Shown in pieces: positions 1-6,812 of a stretch of DNA of 9,346 bases. The DNA comes from Paracoccaceae bacterium (lineage in GTDB: Bacteria > Pseudomonadota > Alphaproteobacteria > Rhodobacterales > Rhodobacteraceae). Every line of letters starts with the position of its first letter. The first letter of the stretch is position 1. The notes under the pieces were generated by a model. That model did no database searches and was not told the DNA's origin. It saw nothing but the letters and a program-made list of their open reading frames with translations. Both the position numbers and the translations under genes were made by a program. The stretch lies in contig NVXA01000001.1 in NCBI GenBank assembly GCA_002746395.1, positions 391,243-400,588 on the forward strand. The letters are read 5' to 3'.

Positions 1-387
1 CGCGGAACGCCCCGTATTGCCGGGCGATTGCTGCGCCGCGTCGTCGATTTCGCGATTGTCGAGGGTGACGGAACGGTTTCTGCGGCTTTGGCGGACATGG
101 CGCTGACACGGTTGGGGGTGGATCATCTGGGGCTTGATTCAGCGGATCGGCGCTACTTGCGCCTTCTGGCCGATAATTACGGCGGTGGTCCGGTCGGGGT
201 GGAAACCATTGCTGCGGCGTTATCGGAGGCCCGCGATGCGATTGAAGAGGTCATCGAACCTTTCCTCTTGCAGCAAGGCCTGATAATGCGGACGCCACGC
301 GGGCGAATGCTGGCGGCCAAGGCTTGGAAACATCTGGGTCTGGACGCGCCAAGAACGCCCGATAAAGTAGATTTATTCGAGGAATAA
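1..387 (+). CDS. ruvB: RuvB Holliday junction branch-migration ATPase, C-terminal part (5' truncated by window)
   Basis: The open frame enters from the window edge and gives the last 128 residues of a protein normally about 340 long. RuvB is the hexameric AAA+ motor that, with RuvA, drives branch migration of Holliday junctions in the cytoplasm. The first residues, [18 protein letters not shown], are the RuvB sensor-2 segment with its conserved arginines. The rest is the C-terminal winged-helix DNA-binding domain, including the RTPRGR wing at fragment residues 97-102 and the usual end motif with A-KAW-HLG. The Walker motifs lie outside the window. The stop at 385-387 is followed after five bases by the next gene, whose Shine-Dalgarno sequence (GAGGAA, 379-384) lies inside the ruvB 3' end, so the two are probably co-transcribed. 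Identification is by family recognition and is near certain. Confidence 0.97.
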   Translation, partial: RGTPRIAGRLLRRVVDFAIVEGDGTVSAALADMALTRLGVDHLGLDSADRRYLRLLADNYGGGPVGVETIAAALSEARDAIEEVIEPFLLQQGLIMRTPRGRMLAAKAWKHLGLDAPRTPDKVDLFEE

Positions 388-392
388 CCACG

Positions 393-1046
393 ATGTCCGA
401 AACCGCGTTTACCGCCGCCGAAATCGAAAACATGTTCACCAACGAGGGTCGCTATATTTTCGCCCGCTGGAACCGCCCGATTGCCCCCGTAGTGTTTGGC
501 ACAGACGATAAATCGCTGGCTGTTTTCAAAGATGCTTTCGCAACAGTGGCCAGCCTTGGTGACATGCATCTGGCGGAAACCGATCCAGAGCTTGGCGCGA
601 ATTTTCTGGTGTTCCTGTGCAACGACTGGTCAGAAATCAAAGAGGTTCCCAACCTGAACCGCCTGCTGGCCAACATAGACGATCTGGTGACCGAGCTGGA
701 CCGCACTGGTGCCAACCAATATCGTAGCTTCGCGTTTGACCCTGAAGGGGCCATCAAGTTGTGTGTGTTACTGTTGAAGTACGATGACGACATGGCGCAA
801 GTTTCAGCGCAGGCTTTGGCAACGGGGCAAATGGCGCAAGCGATGTTGTTGTGGTCACCTTCCGCGTTCCTTGAAAAAAGCCCGATTGGTATTATCGAGG
901 CGAACAACATGGCGATTGTACGCCCCTCGGTCGCGGCGTTGATACGGGCTGCTTACGACAAAACGATGCCCGATACAGCTGGGGATGCGAGCCATGCCCT
1001 AAGACTGGAAACACGAGTTGTACAGTTGATGGGCGATGGTAGTTAG
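393..1046 (+). CDS. Hypothetical protein downstream of ruvB
   Basis: This frame encodes 217 residues starting at ATG 393, eight bases after a strong GAGGAA ribosome-binding site that overlaps the ruvB stop. I do not recognise a named domain. The protein looks cytoplasmic: there is no signal peptide and no clear transmembrane helix, and it is fairly acidic. Visible features are an aromatic N-terminal stretch (YIFARWNRPIAPVVFG, near residues 21-36), a middle region rich in Asp/Glu and Leu (FLVFLCNDWSEI, LLANIDDLVTEL) and an Ala/Met-rich segment around residues 140-160. Codon use and GC resemble ruvB, so it belongs to the resident chromosome rather than the polysaccharide cassette. The tight spacing suggests expression with ruvB. 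A role in recombination or in the Tol region would be guesswork; function is unknown. Confidence 0.85.
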   Translation: MSETAFTAAEIENMFTNEGRYIFARWNRPIAPVVFGTDDKSLAVFKDAFATVASLGDMHLAETDPELGANFLVFLCNDWSEIKEVPNLNRLLANIDDLVTELDRTGANQYRSFAFDPEGAIKLCVLLLKYDDDMAQVSAQALATGQMAQAMLLWSPSAFLEKSPIGIIEANNMAIVRPSVAALIRAAYDKTMPDTAGDASHALRLETRVVQLMGDGS

Positions 1047-1115
1047 CGCAACTAATGCCTTTGTCGGCACACTTGCACAACGCCGTTCGCCACAACTAGG
1101 CTGGAAGCATAACCC

Positions 1116-1553
1116 ATGATTTCATCGGTTCTGGTTGTCTGTGTAGGAAATGTCTGTCGCTCGCCCATCGGGGAACGCCTGTTGGCCCACGCATGCCCGC
1201 ATTTACGAACGGAATCCGCTGGTACTCAGGCACTGGTTGGGCAAAGTGCCAGCGCGGCCTCAGTCAAAGTTGCGGCGCACAATGGTGTCAGCCTCGAAGG
1301 GCATGTGGCGCGCCAGTTCACGGCTGAACTGGCGGCTCAATTCGATCTGGTTTTAGTTATGGAAAAAGCTCACATGAAAAAAACGGCGCCTTTGGCTCCG
1401 GATTCAGTTGGGAAAACGATGTTGTTTGGTGAATGGGTAGGTCAATCGGACATTGCCGACCCCTATAAGCTAAGCGATGAGTTCTACGTTGATGCTTTTG
1501 ACAAGATAAAAGAGGCAAGTACTGGATGGATTGCCCGACTGGAAGATTTTTAA
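1116..1553 (+). CDS. Low-molecular-weight protein-tyrosine phosphatase (Wzb/Etp type)
   Basis: The 145-residue protein has the length and motifs of the LMW-PTP family. The phosphate-binding loop C-x5-R-S is CVGNVCRS at residues 9-16, with nucleophile Cys9 and Arg15. The general-acid aspartate sits in the DPY motif (Asp115, residues 115-117). ESAGT at residues 33-37 is also typical of the family. In polysaccharide clusters such enzymes (Wzb, Ptp) dephosphorylate the tyrosine-rich tail of a BY-kinase such as Wzc and so control export and chain length. No kinase gene is in this window, so the partner must be elsewhere or the substrate differs. ATG 1116 follows GGAAG (1103-1107) by eight bases. 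It lies 69 bases after the hypothetical gene and 128 before manC, and is the first gene of the cassette. An arsenate-reductase role is less likely given the neighbours. Confidence 0.92.
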   Translation: MISSVLVVCVGNVCRSPIGERLLAHACPHLRTESAGTQALVGQSASAASVKVAAHNGVSLEGHVARQFTAELAAQFDLVLVMEKAHMKKTAPLAPDSVGKTMLFGEWVGQSDIADPYKLSDEFYVDAFDKIKEASTGWIARLEDF

Positions 1554-1681
1554 CGCTTGCACGGCGAGCAGTCCTTTCGCAAAAACAACTTGATACCTTG
1601 GGGTTAACCATGTTGGCTGCACACTGAAGGTTAGGCTGCATAACGGTTTGTGGTGAATTTAATAGAACGAAGGCTAAATGC

Positions 1682-3106
1682 ATGCCCAAGACACAAAATG
1701 AACCGCTACAACCCGTGATCCTCGCCGGAGGGTCAGGGACGCGCTTGTGGCCGTTGTCTCGCAAACATTACGCCAAGCAGTACCTCGTACTTGGGGGTGA
1801 GCAGACGATGTTGCAAGAAACGGTGGCGCGGTTGGGTGGCCTTAACCATTTGCCACCCCTGCTGATTTGCAACGAGGATACGCGGTTTTTGGCGGCCGAA
1901 CAAATGCGCCAGATCGGGTGCGCTGATGCCTCGATTTTGCTGGAGCCTGTCGGGCGCAATACGGCCCCCGCCATCGCGCTCGGGGCGCTTGAAGCCGTCT
2001 CGCAGGGCGGTGATCCGGTGTTGCTGGTCATGCCGGCGGATCACAAAATTTCGAACATCGCGGAATTCACCGACGTGGTTCAGGTCGCCGTTGATTTGGC
2101 GAACGATGGAAAGCTCGTCACCTTTGGCATCACGCCGACACACCCCGAAACCGGCTACGGCTATATCAAAGGCGGGGCGCCGGAAGGTGCAGCACTGCGC
2201 GTCGAAGCGTTTGTTGAAAAGCCGGACCAGGCCACCGCAAAAGGGTATCTTGAGGCCGGTGGATACTATTGGAACAGCGGGATTTTCATGTTCCGCGCCA
2301 GTCGATATCTCGAAGAGTTGGAAAAGTTCCGCCCTGACATTCTAACCATCTGTCAGGATGCCTTTGCCGACAAACAGGCCGACCTCGATTTTTTGCGGTT
2401 CAACAAAGAGGTGTTTTTGAGTTGCCCCGAGGATTCAATCGATTATGCGGTTATGGAAAAAACCAATGCGTCGGTGGTTGTACCCCTTGATGCAGGGTGG
2501 AGCGATATTGGATCCTGGGCGGCGTTATGGGCCGCCTCGCCAAAAAATGCAGACGGCAATTGCGAGATTGGCGATGTGGTTAGCCTGAACGGTTCGGGCA
2601 ACTATATCAACGCCAGCAGCCGTTTGGTAGCGGCTGTCGGGTGTGAAAACATGGTGATTGTCGAGACCAAAGATGCCATATTCGTTGCCCCTAAAGACAA
2701 GGTGCAAGATGTTAAGACGCTGGTAGAACGCCTTAAATCCGACGAGCGCTCGGAAGTGGAGTACCACCGCGAAGTCTACCGCCCGTGGGGGAAATACGAC
2801 AGCGTCGATATGGGCGAGCGCTATCAGGTCAAGCGGATCACGGTTAATCCGGGCGCGAAGCTGTCCGTGCAAAAACACTTCCACCGCGCCGAACATTGGG
2901 TCGTGGTGCGCGGCACGGCGAAGGTCACCAAGGGTGATGAGACCATCTTGCTGTCAGAGAACCAGTCAACCTACATCCCGCTTGGCGAAATACATGCACT
3001 GGAAAACCCGGGTATCGTGCCGCTGGAACTGATTGAGGTGCAGTCCGGCAGTTACCTCGGGGAGGATGATATTGTAAGGTTCGAGGACAAGTATGGGCGG
3101 TCTTGA
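1682..3106 (+). CDS. manC: Bifunctional mannose-1-phosphate guanylyltransferase / mannose-6-phosphate isomerase
   Basis: The 474 residues match the usual length of the two-domain AlgA/ManC/CpsB family. The N-terminal nucleotidyltransferase domain has the signature GGSGTRLWPLSRKHYAKQY (residues 16-34), MPADH (117-121), the sugar-binding ETGYGYI (156-162) and FVEKP (177-181). It makes GDP-mannose from mannose-1-phosphate and GTP. The C-terminal cupin isomerase domain, starting near RPWGKYD (367-373), has the metal-binding QKHFHRAEHW (397-406) and PLGEIHALENPG (433-444). It interconverts fructose-6-phosphate and mannose-6-phosphate. Both domains look intact. ATG 1682 follows an AAGG at 1670-1673 by eight bases; another ATG at 1678 is out of frame. 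A phosphomannomutase is needed to link the two activities and is not in the window. GDP-mannose may feed mannosyl units or GDP-fucose-type sugars of the surface glycan. The gene is GC-richer than the glycosyltransferases downstream. Confidence 0.96.
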   Translation: MPKTQNEPLQPVILAGGSGTRLWPLSRKHYAKQYLVLGGEQTMLQETVARLGGLNHLPPLLICNEDTRFLAAEQMRQIGCADASILLEPVGRNTAPAIALGALEAVSQGGDPVLLVMPADHKISNIAEFTDVVQVAVDLANDGKLVTFGITPTHPETGYGYIKGGAPEGAALRVEAFVEKPDQATAKGYLEAGGYYWNSGIFMFRASRYLEELEKFRPDILTICQDAFADKQADLDFLRFNKEVFLSCPEDSIDYAVMEKTNASVVVPLDAGWSDIGSWAALWAASPKNADGNCEIGDVVSLNGSGNYINASSRLVAAVGCENMVIVETKDAIFVAPKDKVQDVKTLVERLKSDERSEVEYHREVYRPWGKYDSVDMGERYQVKRITVNPGAKLSVQKHFHRAEHWVVVRGTAKVTKGDETILLSENQSTYIPLGEIHALENPGIVPLELIEVQSGSYLGEDDIVRFEDKYGRS

Positions 3107-3214
3107 CATTGAGCCGAGGCAACAAATTCGACGAATGTTACACGCTCAAACAATTTGGGCGAAAAGGGCGCGCATATTATGACAACCATATTGGCATTAC
3201 CGAAAGTCTGAATA

Positions 3215-3470
3215 GTGATCGAAAAAACAAAACTAACTGGTGTTTTGCAAATTTCCCCGCGGCGGCATGGCGATAATCGCGGGTTTTTTAATGAAATATG
3301 GAACGCGTGATTTCTTCGTGACTGCGGCGTCGGCATTGATTTTGTGCACGACAATCAATCCCTTTCTCGCGAGGGTGGCACGGTGCGCGGTTTGCACTTC
3401 AATCCCCGCCGCTGCCCAAGATAAGCTGGTGCGTTGTGGGCGTGGGCGATGGCTGGATGTGGCGGTGGAT
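3215..3470 (+). pseudogene. rmlC: rmlC remnant: N-terminal part of dTDP-4-dehydrorhamnose 3,5-epimerase
   Basis: Reading from GTG 3215, eight bases after GAAAG at 3202-3206, gives VIEKTKLTGVLQISPRRHGD and then NRGFFNEIWNA. This is a clear RmlC start with the GD-RGFF-E-WN signature. A TGA at 3308-3310 interrupts it; it sits where a CGA Arg codon would fit, and the same frame then resumes with GVGIDFVHDNQSLSRE and GGTVRGLHF up to 3400. This matches the family's FVQDNHS...RGLHFQ, and the spacing from WN to FV is normal at 12 residues. Near 3401 two bases are missing (or one added), and RmlC continues in the next frame as IPAAAQDKLVRCGRGRWLDVAVD to about 3470. The remaining ~100 residues of the usual ~185 are gone. 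The intact enzyme acts in dTDP-L-rhamnose synthesis; this copy cannot make it. Confidence 0.88.
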
Positions 3471-3673
3471 ACAAGCACTCACGGTAGTCTTCTAGAGACC
3501 GGAAACTTTGTGCGCACACTGGAAAAACGGCTGGGTTTGCAAGCCGGAAGCCCAGCCGAAATCGCCTATGAGCAGGGCTGGATACCACGTGCTGACCTCG
3601 TGAAACGTGCGGCGTTGGTTGGGGGAAACGATTACGGCAGAATTTAGCGCTATTGCTTGCTATCAAATTATAA
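3468..3673 (+). pseudogene. rmlA: rmlA remnant: C-terminal part of glucose-1-phosphate thymidylyltransferase
   Basis: Directly after the RmlC fragment, the frame reads DTSTHGSLLETGNFVRTLEK and on through RLGLQAGSPAEIAYEQGWI to NDYGRI. This is the C-terminal end of RmlA, whose family pattern is WLDTGTH-SLL-A--FV-T-E-RQGL---SPEEIAY--GWI. The catalytic N-terminal ~225 of ~290 residues are absent. The frame stops with TAG at 3645-3647 just where RmlA should go on as YGRYL. The adjacent frame from 3644 reads LALLLAIKL and ends at TAA 3671-3673, so a one-base deletion near 3641 probably broke the tail. The join with RmlC lies around 3459-3471. TGGAT occurs at 3454-3458 and 3466-3470 and encodes a Leu/Val-Asp shared by both proteins, which is consistent with a deletion through short homology. 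The original order was probably rmlC...rmlA with rmlB and rmlD lost between. Confidence 0.85.
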
Positions 3674-3678
3674 CACTT

Positions 3679-3698
3679 TTTGCATATATTTGCATATA
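3679..3698 (+). repeat. Perfect tandem 10-bp repeat in AT-rich leader
   Basis: The unit TTTGCATATA occurs twice without a gap (3679-3688 and 3689-3698). It sits in the AT-rich 80 bases between the rmlA remnant and the WecA-like gene. The period of about one helical turn would place two identical sites on the same DNA face, which suits a protein-binding site, but a chance duplication is equally possible. The second copy runs into TATACT (3695-3700), a fair -10 box, although no good -35 box lies 16-18 bases upstream. This may be the promoter region for the glycosyltransferase genes. Confidence 0.5.
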
Positions 3699-3755
3699 CT
3701 GGTTTAGGTGTTCGATTACAGATACTAGTTAAAATGAAAATTATTGGATTTATAA

Positions 3756-4826
3756 ATGGATGGCTTCTCTAACTTTGACTTTGTTTTATGGGGATTTCTG
3801 GCAACGCTTGTCGTGAGTGCCCTCATCGTCGTGACCAAACCTTACCATAGGAAACTAAGTTTGGACGATATGGACGGGGTGCAAAAATTTCACAGCACCC
3901 CGACACCGCGTATCGGCGGCGTTGCCTTGTTGGCCGGTCTTGTCGTTACATGGCTTTCCCAAACCGGCGAAACCAAAGCGTTGTTTGGTTGGGTTTTCCT
4001 CGCCGTTTCGCCCGTACTTGCCTTTGGTTTGGCTGAAGACATCACAAACAAGATAAGCGTCAAGGTGCGGCTGGTGGCGACTTTAAGCGCAGGAGTTTTG
4101 TTCGTATTATTAACCGGATCGTCGATTGAAAAAGTCTATGTCTGGTGGTTCGATTTTCTGCTGGCCAACCCTGTTTTCTCTATCGCATTTACTGCATTTG
4201 CAATTGCTTCGGCAACGAACGCACTCAACATTATTGATGGCTTTCACGGATTGGCGTCAGGCACTGTACTGCTGATGCTAGCCTCTATCTGCATCGTAGC
4301 GTGGGGCGCTGATGACGTTGTTTTATTTAACATCACACTATCAATTCTTGCGGTAACGGGCGGGTTTTTTGTCGTTAACTTCCCGTTTGGAAAACTATTT
4401 CTTGGCGATGGCGGGGCTTATACTCTCGGGTTTCTTGTGGCGGCATTGACCGTCTTGATTCCTGCCCGAAACCCCGAAATTTCGCCTTGGATAAGCCCGC
4501 TAATTCTTAGCTATCCTTTGACCGAACTCGTGGTTTCTATCTCGCGAAAAATCCGACGTAAAGGCCATCATCCGGGGCAGCCCGACAGCTTTCATTTACA
4601 TATGCTGGTTCACAAATTCTATGCCCATCGTCTACCCGAGAAACTCCAAGCTGAAAGCATTCGCCACGCACTGACCAGCCTCACATTATGGATATTCCCG
4701 ATAAGTTCTCTGATTTTGGTTTCTCTGTCCGGCTTTACCGCAGATTTTGCTATTCGCAGCATCATTGGGATATTTATAGGATATCTGATTATATACTTTC
4801 TCGCGCAAAGGAAAAATTTAGATTAA
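3756..4826 (+). CDS. WecA/WbpL-type polyprenyl-phosphate sugar-1-phosphate transferase (MraY family)
   Basis: This 356-residue integral membrane protein has about eleven hydrophobic segments and the ordered motifs of the MraY/WecA family. HSTPTPRIGG (46-55) is the usual PTPR-GG loop. GLAEDITNKIS (91-101) occupies the Mg-binding acidic position (Glu94-Asp95). NALNIIDGFHGLASG (155-169) carries the catalytic-region Asp161. KLFLGDGG (213-220) follows, and the cytoplasmic loop with His-x-His (H280, H282) comes after PGQPD. Such enzymes transfer a sugar-1-phosphate from a UDP-sugar to undecaprenyl phosphate at the inner membrane, starting a glycan repeat unit. The sugar (GlcNAc, QuiNAc, FucNAc or other) cannot be read from the sequence. 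ATG 3756 has only a weak GGA eight bases upstream; an in-frame stop at 3735 leaves TTG 3744 as the sole alternative. GC is lower than in manC, as is common in exchanged polysaccharide genes. Confidence 0.9.
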   Translation: MDGFSNFDFVLWGFLATLVVSALIVVTKPYHRKLSLDDMDGVQKFHSTPTPRIGGVALLAGLVVTWLSQTGETKALFGWVFLAVSPVLAFGLAEDITNKISVKVRLVATLSAGVLFVLLTGSSIEKVYVWWFDFLLANPVFSIAFTAFAIASATNALNIIDGFHGLASGTVLLMLASICIVAWGADDVVLFNITLSILAVTGGFFVVNFPFGKLFLGDGGAYTLGFLVAALTVLIPARNPEISPWISPLILSYPLTELVVSISRKIRRKGHHPGQPDSFHLHMLVHKFYAHRLPEKLQAESIRHALTSLTLWIFPISSLILVSLSGFTADFAIRSIIGIFIGYLIIYFLAQRKNLD

Positions 4827-4842
4827 TGTTGCGAACGCGCAA

Positions 4843-4866
4843 AGCACCAATAAAAACGATTGTGCT
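4843..4866 (+). other. Possible RNA hairpin ahead of the GT4 gene
   Basis: AGCAC plus AAT (4843-4847 and 4849-4851, with one bulged C) can pair with ATTGTGCT (4859-4866) around the seven-base loop AAAAACG. It lies in the 73-base gap between the WecA-like gene and the next gene. No T-run follows, so it is not a convincing terminator. It may be a translational or mRNA-stability element, or chance. Confidence 0.3.
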
Positions 4867-4899
4867 AAGCATCCAAAACCTACACCTGAAAGTGCCAAA

Positions 4900-5973
4900 T
4901 TGGACAAGATTCTTTTCATAACCACCGTCGAGTTTCGTCGCCCGTACAACGGTGGCACCATGTACTCGAACGCCATTTTTCGATGTCTGGAACAGGCGTT
5001 CGATGTGGATGTGGTGGTTCTGAAAGATCATCGTATATTTCAAAATCCCAAACTACACGCACTATCATCACTTATCAAAGGTCTAATCAGTCGCGTTCCA
5101 CTTAACGTCATATTTCATTCTTCAGGCATTCGCGCCCTCCGGTATAATCCAACTAACTATAAACATATTGTTGTCGATCATATCGAAGCACTTGGTGCAA
5201 TTAATGCAACCGATCACCCCTACGTGCTGATTGCTCATAACTTGGAGTACAAGCTGGCCACCGACAAGTTGCGGAACAGGTTTACCCAAACATTGTTCCA
5301 GCTGTCAGACAGATTGCGCGCATACGAATATAAGGGCTTCGCGAACGCAAAAGGTGTGATTTGCATTTCAGCCAGTGAAGCTGCAGAAATTTCAGAGGTC
5401 GCGCATAATGTTGTTCAAGTATTGCCTTCCTTCCCAGACCGTAAATTGCACAATGCCAAGTCAGAAAAAATTCGCTTTGGCTTCATTGGCTCGGCAGACT
5501 GGCCGCCAAATGCAAGAACGGTAGGAAAACTCGTTTCCGCCATTCTTCCCACGGCGAACAGGCCGATGGAGTTCGTTCTGGCCGGGTCGGGTTGGGCAGA
5601 TTTTGGTTTGAATTATTCAGAACAAACACGAATTTTGGGGTTTGTTGACGATACCAAAGAGTTCTGGGAAAACATCGATTACCTTCTGGCGCCAACAGAA
5701 CAAGGCGCAGGCGTCAACGTCAAGATTTGCGAGGCTTTGCACTTTGGCGTCGGGGTCATTACAAACACTGAAAGCGCAGAGGCGATATTTGGAACTGGTG
5801 CCTTGCCGCAGAACGTCTTCATCGCGAATACTAATAAAGAGTTGGAAAAACTGCTGAACCAGATTGAGCCGTTCGAAACGAGAGTCAGCCACGTTGAATT
5901 CTCGCAAACTCGCATGAGCGATAAGCTCGTCGCGTTTCTAGCGGCGACTGGAACCGGAAGATCAGAAAGCTAG
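4900..5973 (+). CDS. GT4-like (GT-B fold) glycosyltransferase
   Basis: The 357-residue protein begins MDKILFITTVEF and has a glycine-rich N-terminal nucleotide-fold loop region (YNGGTMYSN, 16-24). HNLEY at 113-117 matches the HNVEY pattern of the group of GT4 enzymes that share a Glyco_trans_1_4-like domain. The C-terminal half has FGFIGSADWPPN (193-204), GFVDD (247-251) and the donor-binding segment QGAGVNVKICEALHFG (268-283). No transmembrane segment is evident, so it likely works at the cytoplasmic membrane face, adding a sugar from a nucleotide donor to the lipid-linked acceptor. Donor and linkage are unknown. The start is TTG 4900: translation from here gives the normal GT-B beginning, GAAAG (4888-4892) lies seven bases upstream, and no ATG or GTG exists upstream in frame within the gap. 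Four bases separate its stop from the GT2 gene, which indicates one operon. Confidence 0.88.
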   Translation: MDKILFITTVEFRRPYNGGTMYSNAIFRCLEQAFDVDVVVLKDHRIFQNPKLHALSSLIKGLISRVPLNVIFHSSGIRALRYNPTNYKHIVVDHIEALGAINATDHPYVLIAHNLEYKLATDKLRNRFTQTLFQLSDRLRAYEYKGFANAKGVICISASEAAEISEVAHNVVQVLPSFPDRKLHNAKSEKIRFGFIGSADWPPNARTVGKLVSAILPTANRPMEFVLAGSGWADFGLNYSEQTRILGFVDDTKEFWENIDYLLAPTEQGAGVNVKICEALHFGVGVITNTESAEAIFGTGALPQNVFIANTNKELEKLLNQIEPFETRVSHVEFSQTRMSDKLVAFLAATGTGRSES

Positions 5974-5977
5974 CCGA

Positions 5978-6715
5978 ATGTGTGAAGTCAGCGTAATCAT
6001 CCCAATGTACAACTCACAGGATTTCATCGAATCCTGTCTAGCGTCTGTGCTTGATCAAACGTTTCAAGACTTGGAGGTGCTGTTGATTGACGACGGATCC
6101 ACCGATAGTTCTCTGGATAAGGTGGAAAGGTTTCAAAATGATCAAAGGCTTCGTGTTTTGCCTAAACAGGACAACGCCGGGGTTGCTGCGGCGCGAAACT
6201 TTGGAATATCGAAGGCGCGGGGACGCTATATCGCATTTTGCGACAGTGACGACACTTGGCGTTCTGATAAACTGGAAAAACAACTTGCACATATGAAAGC
6301 AACGGGGGCGGCGGTTGCACATTCCGCAGTTCTTTATACTACCGAGGCAGATGCAAGGTTGGTTAAAGTCAAAACACCCGTATCCATATCAGACATGAAA
6401 ACCAGAAACTGGATTCCGAATTCGTCTGGCATTTACGATGCCTCGAAAATTGGGAAAGTTCTCCAAACAGAGCATTCCCATGAAGATTATGAAATGTGGT
6501 GCGATATCATTCGGGTTGGCGGGGCCTCTGTGGGAATAGCCGAACCCCTTGTCGAAATCGCAAGACGACAAAATTCACTTTCCGGCAACAAGCTGAAATC
6601 TATCATCTGGCATTTCCGAGCCCAAAAACGTATTTTCTCCATGAGGCCTTTGGAAATTGGGGCGCGCGCCATAAAGAACCTTTCCTCGCGGCTCATTGCA
6701 AGAATGAGCGGTTAG
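5978..6715 (+). CDS. GT2 family (GT-A fold) glycosyltransferase
   Basis: The 245-residue protein is a short, soluble family-2 glycosyltransferase. It opens with the nucleotide-binding strand VSVIIPMYNS (4-13), followed by LLIDDGSTDSS (35-45), DNAGVAAARN (65-74), the metal-binding DSDD (89-92) and an acceptor-side catalytic HEDYEMW (168-174). The ED-Y-MW pattern is typical of TuaG/WaaB-like short GT2 enzymes. No C-terminal membrane segment is visible, which argues against a processive synthase; the tail is basic and may touch the membrane. It probably adds one sugar to the lipid-linked oligosaccharide; donor and linkage cannot be assigned. ATG 5978 follows the stop of the GT4 gene by four bases, with GAAAG at 5965-5969 as ribosome-binding site, so the two are translationally close. 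A 120-base gap follows before the polymerase gene. Confidence 0.92.
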   Translation: MCEVSVIIPMYNSQDFIESCLASVLDQTFQDLEVLLIDDGSTDSSLDKVERFQNDQRLRVLPKQDNAGVAAARNFGISKARGRYIAFCDSDDTWRSDKLEKQLAHMKATGAAVAHSAVLYTTEADARLVKVKTPVSISDMKTRNWIPNSSGIYDASKIGKVLQTEHSHEDYEMWCDIIRVGGASVGIAEPLVEIARRQNSLSGNKLKSIIWHFRAQKRIFSMRPLEIGARAIKNLSSRLIARMSG

Positions 6716-6726
6716 CTCCTCTAACC
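6710..6726 (+). other. Small perfect hairpin at the end of the GT2 gene
   Basis: GGTTAG (6710-6715, including the TAG stop) can pair with CTAACC (6721-6726) around the loop CTCCT. The six-base-pair stem has no following T-run, so at most it is a weak or Rho-assisted terminator or a 3'-end stabiliser. Confidence 0.3.
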
Positions 6727-6727
6727 A

Positions 6728-6743
6728 GCGCCAATGCGCCAAT
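6728..6743 (+). repeat. Perfect tandem 8-bp repeat after the GT2 gene
   Basis: GCGCCAAT occurs twice back to back (6728-6735 and 6736-6743), two bases after the hairpin that ends the GT2 gene. It may be a simple local duplication; no function can be inferred. Confidence 0.5.
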
Positions 6744-6812
6744 ACTGCTGCCTCCCAAACACCTTCACACTATTAATCATTGAAGTTCACCGCATTTAAC
6801 ACCAAAGCCAAA

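Noticed and set aside
1733..2143. Long antisense frames over manC and other genes
   Set aside because: They lie opposite well-supported genes, have unnatural composition and no recognisable motifs; they are by-products of codon use on the coding strand.
3103..3108. TTGACA as a -35 box at the manC stop
   Set aside because: Seventeen bases downstream is ATTCGA, not a -10 box, and the neighbouring spacings are no better.
3240..3647. Intact small protein or functional nucleotidyltransferase
   Set aside because: The frame is a patchwork. Its start is out of frame with RmlC homology, the middle is a short RmlC piece, and the end is the RmlA C-terminus without the catalytic domain.
3734..3772. Twelve-codon frame (ATG 3734) overlapping the start of the WecA-like gene
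   Set aside because: It has no ribosome-binding site, is very short and lies in AT-rich sequence where such frames arise by chance.
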